DNA of 64,000 nt from Litoditis marina (lineage: Eukaryota; Nematoda; Chromadorea; Rhabditida; Rhabditidae), in assembly GCA_964036275.1 (NCBI GenBank), contig OZ038434.1, positions 30,962,947-31,026,946 of the forward strand, read 5' to 3'. Position numbers and translations under genes: made by a program. This document shows positions 1 through 12,100 of the stretch, piece after piece. Position 1 is the stretch's first letter; the number at the start of each line of letters is the position of its first letter. Under the pieces are notes generated by a model. The model saw only the letters and a list, made by a program, of their open reading frames with translations, made no database searches and had not been told where the DNA came from.

Positions 1-35
1 CAGCATCTGGCAGCAAACCACACAGAGGTCTTGAC
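1..35 (-). repeat. Partial duplicate of a phospholipase exon end
   Basis: On the minus strand this stretch reads VKTSVWFAARC, nearly the same as AKTPVWFAARC at the 3' end of the phospholipase exon 161-313. It lies downstream of that exon, where the next intron is expected, and is cut by the window edge. It could be a relic of a duplicated exon or an alternative exon; only its 3' part is visible and no clear acceptor is seen in front of it. Confidence 0.6.
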
Positions 36-160
36 AGGCTCTGCTCGAATTCAACTCAATTGATTTTCATTCGATAGTTCAACATTCGCGATCAAAATAC
101 TATTAATAATATTGTTGTCATTAGAAGTAAGATTATTATTACTATCCCCGATTTCCCCAC

Positions 161-3100
161 CTCGAGCATCTGGCCGCGAACCAAACCGGCGTCTTTGCCG
201 GATTTCCGTATCCCATCTGTTCGTTTTCCGCGTCGGAAACCGGAAGTCGGTAGGAACGGAGAAGTTTCTGTTCGGGCGGGGAGACGTTGGCCAGACACGT
301 AGTTACCATCACACTAAAACGAGAACAAAGTGTAATGAATTGAGTTAAGTTCGGCGATGATGTTCAAACTGTTTGTAGTTTGATCTCACTACTTTTCAGT
401 CAAAATACATCACGCTCTCCGTAATCCGTACCAAACTAATCGATAACCATAACCTCCAGTACCAAAATGGACGATACTATACGATGACGAGCCGGCACTG
501 AATCTCCCCCACAACTGTATATAAATTGTACCCGAAAACCTGAACATTTTATGCGAAGCCGTAGAGATAGATATACGCCGACAATGACAAATATCTTACT
601 AATTTCAGAATTTTCTGCGGGAGATCTTTACGACCCCCCCCCCCCCCCCATAGGTAAAATACCCCGTCCAAGTGGTGCTAACCTATGCTCATTTTTGCTC
701 TCTAGCTCTGTTTATAGAACTTACGCTCGTTTTCAGTAGCGAAAACTGTTTGAAATGCGCATGACGGGAGCAATGGTCAGTTTTGCAGTGGTATCTAGCC
801 CGTTGTCGAGATTACGCACGTTCAGTTGCACTGGCATTGAAATATTTTACCTATGACCCCCTCCCTCCGAAAAAGAAGCAAGACGTGCAGCTTGCGATCC
901 CTGCTGATTACCGTAATACGGACCGTTTTCCGTTCTGCGCCACCTTATCCATGGTGAGGTTTTCCCCGTACTCTTCTTTCAGCAGATTTTCCAATGACGA
1001 CGAATTGAAGGGGCGTGGCCCCGTGAAAACGTCATCCTGAAATGGAAAACCATTGCGAATAAACTTTATATTATTAGTAATATTATCAGGAGATTAATAA
1101 AACGTCAAGATAACTATTCTGACGATAAATCGCAGAGCACATACAAGTCATCATATTTTGAAAAAATCATCTGTCAACTCTAGATGAACGAATTGGCACT
1201 TTTTCACGCAACACTTCACTGAAAATCGCTTACAACAACTTCAATGTGAAAAAGAGAGAACGGAGATTCACTCATCCAAACAGAGATTGGTCGACAAACT
1301 AGAATCATCCTAGTACTTTTAGCCAAACCCAGATTTCTAAAATTACAGTACCTTGGGCCTAAAATACAGTTTTCTCGAATTAGTGCCTAGAATAGAGATT
1401 TCTCCAGTAACCTTAGCCTAAAAGACGTTATGTTTCAATTACAGTACCTTCAGCCTGAAATAGAGATTCCTGCAGTGGGCAGCCGACTTTCCTTGGCTCA
1501 GTGCCAGCGCCAAAATGGCGCCAGTCGACGTGCCAGCCACCCATTGGAAGGAGCCGAAGATTTCGCGACCCAGACGGGACTCCAGTTCCAGTAGCATCTA
1601 AAACTGGTATATTTATTTATTTCATAAATTCATATACTTAATATTTAGTCTTCACGTAATATGTGATTAGGTGAAATACGCAACAACACCAAAAAGTCAA
1701 ACTGGCTGAGTTTGAAATTCAACCATTTTGCTTGCAGTAAAACTGTCCGAACAGTCAGAAAAATTCGAAAAACGGATTACTTTTCCTTAAAACGGTAGAA
1801 TTTCTCTGATTTTGGTGCGAAATCATCAATTTTCACGTCTTTGATACTAAAAAGCGGACTACTTTTCGTCGCTCAGTCTGACCTGAATCAGTACAAGTCC
1901 CCTGATTCCACCGCCGTCCAATGACAGAATATTGACCCAATTCCCGCCCGTCTTCTCCGGTTTATTACGGTATTCGATGGACAGTTTCTGCGAGAAATCG
2001 TCCAGAGCTGAAAACAAAAACGAATTCAACAATAGACCGAATAAAAATAAAATTTCCAGTGAAACTCGGAAAGACCATTTCTCGAGCTATAGGTCTTTAT
2101 TCACGAAAATGCTGTCCCTAGCTACGGAAATGTTTGAATGAAAATAATGTTCAAAGAATAATCTAATATTGTTGATTGATACGAAATTCACCGTTTGCTG
2201 AAGAGATGAAAAACATAAAAAAAGCCTAAGATGACAAAAAATAAAAAAAATTAATTTCATCATAAAACACTTACGCGACAGCTCCAACTGTGGGGTGGCG
2301 GCCCCAGTTCGGCACAGATTCAACACAGCCTCCACTTCCACCCTGTAAAACATACGTAATACATTAATCTAATCATTATCATTGTAACTTTTTTCTTTTT
2401 CATAGAACTGGAATGTCACATCCACCAATTTGATCGGCCACGTGTTCAATTGCGGAAACATCAAACATTGTGTGTTACTCAAACGTCACGAACTAATTGT
2501 ATGAATTAAACACTGGGCGCCAACCTTCGCGGAAATTTCCCGGTTTCATCCCGGAACCACCCCAATTCTAGCCGGGCGCATTTCGCGAAATGCGCTCGGC
2601 TTCAATTGGGAAAATTTCCAGCAAAAGTCGGGAAATTTCCGGGAGAAAACCGAGAAAAAGCAAAGAAAAACACCAGAAATTTCCCGCAAAATTTTACCTT
2701 GATTTCCTTACCATTCTAGATTATAGGATTTTTTTCTTGGTAAAAGTGTCTCCCCAAAATATTATCAAAAAATATTTTCTTAAAAAATATTTCTCAAAAT
2801 ATTAATAAATAATGAAGAGAATAGAAGTGCATATTTCATTAAAGTAAAAACTTCATGAAAAGAACTTCTTTGTATCTCTCCTGTCCATCTTCAGACTTCG
2901 ATGTTATGCTGATAATTTCCAAAATATCAAATCAAGGCACCCCTGGCCGCGCCGTATCTAGTACGGGTTACGCGATTGCCGCGGCGAAAAGCTTGTTCAG
3001 GCTTAGCAGCTTTATAGCGCCATAGAATGTGAATCAAACTTTTATTTTAACCCTCAAATGATGAGTAATAAGCACATTATAGATTTTGACCACTTTTACC

Positions 3101-6100
3101 TATATTTTTATCTATTTGCGAGTAAGCGAGGGAGAGATAGAGACAGAGAGAGAGAGAGAGAGAGAGATAGAGAGAAAGAGAGAGAGTTAGCTCCTACTGT
3201 TCTCCTTCCTTTGTAACGAGTAGTATAGTTCTATAATCCACACAATTTCAACAGAGACTCCTACAGCACATATTTTGAATGAAAATATGAAAAAAACACT
3301 CTTTGAATAAAAAAAATTCCCACCTTTTCGATAATGTTTACGCAAATGAAACGACCTATTCATACTGTAGTAGTCTCAGTAGGAATGAAAAATACTATAT
3401 TTTGCCTCATCACTATTATGACCATAAACTTTATTGAAAACAGTCAGTATGTGTTACAGAGTGAATGATGAACATGACTGAATTTTTAAAACGAAATAGT
3501 TCCTAATTGTCTGGGAAATTGCTCGGTTTTGTCCTCACACTGACCCGGAAAAAAATTTCCGAAGATTTTCTCTGATTTTTCTCAGAATTTTCCTCGTTTT
3601 CTCCCCGACACTTATTTCCGGGATTTTTCCCGAGTAATTGCCCGGAAATATCGCGGTTATAACCCGACTTTTTCTCCAATTTATCGCAGAAAATGCATGG
3701 CAATTTTTTTCCCAGATTTCGCTGGGAGTGCAAACTACTTATGTAACACACGGCTGGAATAGATGCCGTAAAAGATTGTTATTATTATTATTATTATTAT
3801 AACTCGAAAATCATCAGGCTATACTCATCTGGACAGTACGTAAAATGAACCAAATTACCACTAAACCCACAACCTTCCCAGGTCGATTGTAAAAATGAAG
3901 ATTTTTTTTCCAAAACTACTACTACTACCGTACCGTTTCTTGCTCGACTCCGCGTATTTGAACACATCCTCTCCGTTCGAATTTGTTCCTTCTAATTTGG
4001 CGCCAAACAATAGCAGACACTTGACAACTATCACATTTCCCGTCTGAAAGCAGTTGTAAACAGACTTGGATAATCCTGCCTAAATTACACGGCAAATACC
4101 ATTTTTGACCGCATTTTGTAAAACACCGCTATTTTTTATTGGTAAAAACTTCTCGTTTGAAGAAAAATGAGACCTTACTGGAATGCAAGTAACTCCCAAA
4201 AATCACGTATATCAAAACGCATTCCATATGAACCCAATTTTACTTTCAACCAACGATAAAACTGAGAAACTTTGTTTCTTAAATCATATCGATGAAATTA
4301 TTGTTGAGAGGTCAAAGATCATATAATCGTACCGCAACAGCTCTCATGAGTGGCGTTTCGCCTTTTGCATCACTCGAGTTTGGGTCTGCCCCGTAGGTCA
4401 AAAGTCCGACCACACAGTCGAGTTCACCTACAAAAATGAACCCGTGCAGATATATAAAAAATAACATAGATACTCGATAATCATAATTTCGATAGTGGTA
4501 ACAATAATGAAAGCAACAAAACATTAGGTGTACAAACTAATTTTGCTAACTCGAACACAAAATAATCACCATCCACGTCATACCCATTCAACTATGTAGG
4601 ATGTACGGGGAATCCTATATCTAACTCGCATTTTAGGTAACCTAACCCTTTTTGGTAAACCTTTTTCAGGTTACTTCGGTGGCAACCGGAAAGTAACCTG
4701 AAACCGAAAACTGTTTACCCTCAAATTTGGCTTGAAAACTTGTTTTTATTGTTATTTTTGATGGTAACCCGATTTTGGTTTGAGGTTACTTAGAGGTTAC
4801 TTACTCAAGTAACCTGAAAAAAGGTTAGGTTGCCTAAAAACCGGGTTAGTTGTAGAATTGGCCAGGATGTACTCTAGATGTACCCAAAGTGGGCGTGGCC
4901 TACTTTAGTAGTGAGTGGGCGTGGCTTACTTTGTACAGAGTTGACGTGACGTACTTTGTACTAAATGGACGTGGCCTAACTTTATACCGAGTGAGCGTGT
5001 TTTTGTTTCATACTGAGTGGGCGTAGTTTGATACGGAACATACCCGAAGTGGGCGTGGACTAATTTCATACTGAGTAGGCGTGGCTTAGTTTGGTCCTAC
5101 CTCTTTCGACTGCCAACTGTAGGGCGGTGTTGCCCAACTTGTCCTTTCTGTTTATGTCGATGTGCGGGTGACTCTTCCGCAGAACAGACATCATGACCTG
5201 TAAACAACACAATGAATAAACAACAAACAAACAACAAGTTGAACTTCTACGGAGAATCAATAGCTTACTATTTTCGAGATTGACGAAAAAACGGGTAAAC
5301 AACACATTGAGCTCGTAGTTGAAGTTTTCGGCTTGCTTAAAGCAGGACTATTATGTGGACCAATCCCGTGTCAACGGTCCTTTAAACTGCAATTGAAAAA
5401 TGTATTGCAGTTTGAAGGACTGACGCGTTGGGATCGGACCACATAGTCGTCCTTCTTCAACTACCGATTCCACGAAAGTTTAGATAGACCTCTGGCAAAC
5501 AATTTGAAGGTTGTCCGAAAAAGACATCAGTTTTCGCACAAAACCTATTATTTCCTCAATTCCACAATCACCTTTTTATCCAGCGGCTTGTGTAGAACCG
5601 TTCGCCCATTCCCGTCAATTTGTTCCACTACAGAGGGGGAGACGGTGGTAATCAGCTCGAGAATCCTGGAAGAAAAAATTGATATTAGAGTTCAAACTAC
5701 AATTCATATAAATAAAATCGATATTAGAGAGTTCAAACTACAAAATGCGAAACCGTCTAGCGCACGGATTGGGAGGTATAGCCAAACCCCGAAACTACTA
5801 CATCAAAAATGAACCCCTTTTCGATTCAATCACGTCGAACGACATAACTCTGCATTCAAAATAGACAAGTTCGTCTCGGTTCCAAGATTTTCTTGGCCGC
5901 TCGGACCAGTTTGATGTAGTTTAAAGAAGGACGATTATGTGGTCCAATCGCAACGCTTCAGTCCTTTAAACCGCAATATATTTTTCAATTGCAGTTTAAA
6001 GGACCGATGTCACGGGATTCGTCCACATAATCGTCCTTCTTTAAGTGAAACTTCATTTCAAAATATTCTGAACAAACCATTCCTTGTTCAAGACCACAAA

Positions 6101-9100
6101 AATGTGTATGTGACTAAAACGAATGAGGAAAAGGCTTAGATAAGGTAACTAAGGTAATGGAAACTAAATTGAAAAAAAAAACTAACTTCGCCACCTCATC
6201 CGAGTACTTGAGGCCGACGACTGCGTTCAAAAGAGGCCCGGAGGACAAGACACCGAGAGGGGCGGAGAGGCCTGAGAAACAGACAAATGTGACGTCATGG
6301 AGAGAGAGACGTAGGTTGGAAGAGAGGGAGAGAGAAGGAGGGAGATAGAGAAATAGAGGTGCGGAGAGGCCTGAGAGACAGACGAATGTGAATAAGGTTG
6401 TTAAAGTCGATCTCGACTCGAAAAAACTCGAAAATTTAAACTCGTAAATTTTTTAAAAATTTTCCAGAACTCGAAAATTCCCAAAGCCTGAAAACTTGAA
6501 ATTTTGAACTCGATTAACAACCCTAAATGTGACGTCATGAAAATCTAAAGTGGATACGGTAAAGCATACTGAAGTACAGAGAGTTGAAACTAAAAACACC
6601 AATTGGCAATTAAATGGTGGTAGATTTCCCAATGTAGAGCAGTATAATTTTCTACATGAAGAATCAATAATGAAATAATCGATAATTTCTCACCAATCAA
6701 TAATCGAACCGACTCGAAATTGGCAGCTCGAATGGCGGATGCCAATGGGGAATGTCCATCGCCGTCTACTAAGAGGAGACAGCCTTGGAACTGGGGAGAA
6801 GCGGACAGCTCCTGCAAAGAAATAATCGATATTTTCAATCGATCAATCTTTCTTTCACATCAACCATAACAATATCTCAGTATCGAAAATTTGAGCTTGA
6901 CTCATGTGTGAGACAGTTCCTGCAGACAAATAATCGATAAATTGATAAGTAGATAAAAAACTATCAGTCTTTCCTTCGATAAGCCTATAATCAACCAAAA
7001 AAAACTATCAGTATCGTGAAGTTGCTAGTTCCAGCACACGAATAATCGATATCGTCAATGGATAACGAGATGATGAATCATCGTTTTTCATCGATAAGCA
7101 TTACATCTACTACAGCCCCCATTTTATAATAACGTCAGGGTGGAGTTGCCTGAAGTTTCAACAACAACAACAACCACAACAACAACGAAAACCCGACCAT
7201 CGCTGTAGGGAGAATTAACTGCTATTTGAGATTGCGATTCCCACGTTTTACAGAGAATGTAGTTGACAGGCGTCAAACCATTGTGGACAGCGAACGGTCA
7301 GTTTGGTAGGGGGCGGGGTTTGGAGAGCGACCAGCTCGTCTGCGTATCTTTGATCTACACACTCCCTCGTCTGCTGGCAAGTAATTAACGACCGTTCGCC
7401 TCGCATCGCTCAATCAAACCAGTAACTTGGTGTCTTTATGGGGACCATGGCGACTATACCTGAAGTACGTGAACATTGGTGGCAGCCGCCCAGTGGACCA
7501 CCGTTCTTCCCAGCGCGTCCTGCTGGTTCAGCGGGGCACCTGCAACCATAGATATAGTCGTCGCCAACGGTAAGGCGGGAGGATACTGTATATCTCACTT
7601 TCCGCTGTGTACGCACACATGTCTTCGATTCCAAACCTTACGAGTTATGTACTCTGACAGCGCAGTGGTTAGCGCCCCGCTACGAATCTTTTGCTCGCAG
7701 GTTCGATTCCGGCGAGAGAAAGAAATTTATGAATTTGGCTCACACTATAAACGATTCCGTCGAAATGACGCCGGCTCATGCACATTGTTGCGAAAAGTCT
7801 GCAACACACGCTCCGTTTAAGATGCGAAAACTTGAAACGCTATACACTAGAAAAATATACACGTTTGTGGTAACAAAAGGTGGGCGTGGCCTAATTTGAA
7901 ACTAAACTATTGTTTATACTTCAACCCACCGGCTTGGAGCAACAGTCGCAACGATTCAATCTGGCCAGTGGCGGCGGCAATATTCAAAGGAAATCGGCCG
8001 TCGCAGGTCGCGTAGTTCAGGACTCTGAATCAATCAATAATCTATCCAATTATAGATGAGATAGTGTCGGTTCGATGATTGGAAATATTAAACATCCCCT
8101 CTAACGAAAAAGCAAAAAGTTAAAGGTCCCCCTAGGTAATTATCCAGCAAACCCAGAAATGTTGAAAAAGTTATGGGTCCCCTTAACCAGATTGAAGTGA
8201 AAGTTAAGGTTCCCCCGGTGCGATAACCGGGATATCGCATCTATGTTTCCAATAATAAACTTTGTCGGACGGATTTCAAACCAACCTCAACAATAGTCAT
8301 ACTAGCAGGTGAAAACTACACCTCTCAGCCTACCACCCACGTTTGAAGTTCGGCTATTCTAGAACACTTGATTTTCGATTAATTCCTGTGAGCAACAAAG
8401 TCTTCTCGCGTTGAAATCAATCGATAAGGAAAAAGTTTGACCTACATCACACCAGTGGCTGAAGCTAAACTAATAAGACAATTCACTCTCACTGCCAGCT
8501 GGGTGGTTCTGGTTCTCAGATATCTTTCTCTACACAACCTCGGAAAAATCACAAAGATCAAACAATCAATCAATAAATCGATAAATCGACTAACAGCTGT
8601 TTATCCTTCTGTATCATAGCCGTCAGAAAAGTGGTGAATCCACAGGCAACTGCATAATGGATCGCGGCCCAGTCTGGCTCCTTGCCAACTATTTCCATGA
8701 GAGACGCCAGACGAGCAGAGCACTTTGACTTGTCTGTAACGATGAGTATAGTGAAAAGGTACTATTTAGCCATTTTGGAAGCATCACATTTTAATTAGAA
8801 GGCTTAACATTAAATGTTTTGTAGCAAAGGTATGATAGATGGAACTTGAAGTCAAATCTATGAAGTACGAAAATGAACTGATTCCAGAACCGCATTTCCA
8901 TAGAACGCTATAAGTTACATAAATAGATCAAAAGTTAAAGTCCAAAGATCAAAGTCCATACTCACCTTTCGAGACATCGGTGATGGGATTCAATTTGGCA
9001 CACAACTGGCGTACTGATTTCTCGTCATTCGCCTTCCAAACCGCCTGAAATTGACACATAACCAAATTTGATGATTTTAGGTGGGGAAACAGGTTCATTC

Positions 9101-12100
9101 ATTTCTCACCAATTCAAGCACGATTCTAGGCTTACCACCTATCTACCATAACAATTGGTTCTCGTACAAAACAGAGAGGCCGAGCCAAGTTTTGAGTCTC
9201 GTTTCTCCTATCCACATCTACAGTAATATGCTCAACATTTCAAGTCAAAATTTGTTACTTGAGCTTTTTTTTCGGATTTTCTCCAAAATTTAGTAGTGTT
9301 TTCAGCATTTTTCTACAACTAACTAAGTTTAGAACCAAACTGATAAACTATTCATCAGTAAAACTCTCCTAAATATTTGACGGATTACTGTAGAAGGAAG
9401 GATTTCACCATTCTCCTTTTTGGCAATCTCACACGTTTCAAACTTTCGTTCCGTTATTACGCACTGTGTAATGAATATTTGATTTGATTGATCGAGTGTG
9501 AATGTGAATGCAAAGTCTCACCTTGGATTCGGGTAGAAATATGGCATAGAAAACGGCGCCACTCGAGGTCGACTCGGAATGACAGGAAAATTGCGTCAAG
9601 TTATCCAACTTGAGCATTTTCTTCAGACGAGCGTCCGAAATAACCTCTATCTGAAAGAAAAAAGGTCGGTTTCGAGAAACACGTAAAACGTGGGTGGATG
9701 AAATATAATCAATAATCTAGCAAGTCTTTTGAAAATCGTTTTTAAAGAAGGACGATTATGTGGACCAATCCCGTGTCAACGGTCCTTTAAACTGCAATTG
9801 AAAAATATATTGCGGTTTAAAGGACTGAAGCGTTGCGATTGGTCCACATAATCGTCCTTCTTTAACGACCCAGATGCCTTCATTCTCTCTGTCTCACTTG
9901 CGAAGGAGGAGGAACAAGCCACGCCTTCCACGTTTGCCGTGTCACGTAATAAAACGAACAAACATTAGTAAAAAGTGGGGGAACCAACAAATGTGTGAGT
10001 TGTGTTTGGTTCGACCTCGATATCAGCAAAAAGTGAACGATACGAATTGCTGTGATACTGTAGCAGAAGTATTCTGCAAAAATTGAACAATACAAATGTT
10101 GCACAATGGTTCACGAAGCCCGCATGATATTTCAGAAATTGCCGAAGGGTATTTCATGTGTGCTTTGACGACATGCGTGCGTTGTGAACCATTGTGCAAC
10201 ATTTGTATTGTTCTATTTTTGCAGAATACTTCTGCTACAGTATCACAGCAATTCGTATCGTTCACTTTTTGCTGATATCGAGGTCGAACCAAACACAACT
10301 CACACATTTGTTGGTTCCCCCACTTTTTACTAATTGTCCTTTTTTTGCTAGTTGTACTCCTACAACTTCATATAAGACGTAGCCAATTAAAAATATTTTG
10401 AAAACCGCTTATTTCAGAAACTTGCACACCAAGTGACGATCTCATACCCATCCACTTTTCTTACTCAGTAACACTCTATTTCCCAAAAACGCGCTCCAAC
10501 TGCGATTTCTGTGAAAGAATTATCAGGCTGTCAACGTACAAACTGTCGGTTCGAGTGAACCAACAGTTTGTCAAGTGACAAACTGTCGGCGGGGGGTCCC
10601 ATCCTAATTTAACCATTCAACCACAAAATAATGCTTCAAAATAGAATTCTTATTTCAAAAGCACGTTAAAAACATTATATCAGTAAAATGAATGATTTTA
10701 GAAAACTATTCAACATTTTTCCTAATCAGAGGTTGTTGAATTTTTATGATGTTTCAATTAATAGTAATTTGGTGAATCCCATATAACACACTAGTTTTTC
10801 GGCACTGATTTTCAATAGAATAATTATGCATAGTTCCTATTCATACTGAGTTCCTTTTCTATTGTTATATTAGTTTTACTCGTACAATTCCACAATTGTT
10901 TAGTTTCCAGTCAGACTTTCTCAAAAAACCTAGTACCGAGTAAATTACCATTGTGTGAGAGATAGAAGTCATTCAAACTTTATTAAGTCAGTTCTTTTAG
11001 TTCTTAAACTAGCGCATTCAGTGGGTAGGGGACAGCGTGGCCAAATGGCCGTCATTTGGAGCGAGTAGCGGCGGCTAAATGAAAGGCGGGGCGCCAGACA
11101 GTTTCGAAAAGATTCGATTATCGATCGATGGCAGAGGCGCGCGGTGCCCTGCCTCGCCCGCGCCTGCCTCCTTCTTACGTGCGCGTGCATTAATTAAAAC
11201 AGTAATTTAGCACTTTTGAATTGAAAATAAGCGGATTTAAACTCAAATAGATAAAAACACTATTTAATCCTATGTATTTTAATGTGAAATTGTCTAATTT
11301 AGTGCAGAAACTTCAAAATTCTCACAATTAGTGCTGTTTTGATGTGGAATAGTTTGAAAATATGTACATTAACTAGATAATAACTTCATTAGTCAACATA
11401 GCCCCTCTCTAACTGATTTGAATACAATTTTTAGTAACAGAGACCCACTTGCAATATTTTGGTAAACGTTAGAACCAACAGTCACACTTTATTCGTGTAC
11501 AAAGTGCGCTTGCACGGAGGGGAACACGGGCAGGACACTTTGTCAAGATACAAAGTGCGAATCGGGTATAAAATGCTCGGGGAGCCCATACAGTGAAATG
11601 TTACTCAGTAGAGGCTTGATTCACTGGATTAGGAAAAATTATGGAACCATTTCCTCACTTCGTGTGCAAGTTTCTGAAATAAGCGGTTTTCAAAATATTT
11701 TTATTTGGCTGCGTCTTATATGTTGCCTATTTACAGAGTGAATCTTGTGAACTCATTATATTATTATGGAAATCTCAGTTTTGTGTGTGCACGAAGCCGA
11801 ATGCAGACCATAAAATTGCTGATGTTGTAATATAACGCAGGTTACTGGCTCTGTGACTATCAACAACTGAGCAAAAACGCTAAACGTTCCGATTGACATG
11901 TACACCGCTTTTAGCGGCGATAAGCGATGGGGATTGGAGCCATTGACAAATCTACAATTAGAGACACCAACTCACTTACAATATAGCCATTATTTCCAAT
12001 ACCACATCAAAAACCTTCGTTGAAATTTTTTTTCATTCCTGCGTCAACTGACACACGCGTCTGGCGCCAGAACGAAACGAAATTTTCTAGGTTTGTGAGC

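Noticed and set aside
10023..10307. Open frames on both strands such as QKVNDTNCCDTVAEV
   Set aside because: They are mirror images produced by the inverted arms of the foldback 9964-10334.
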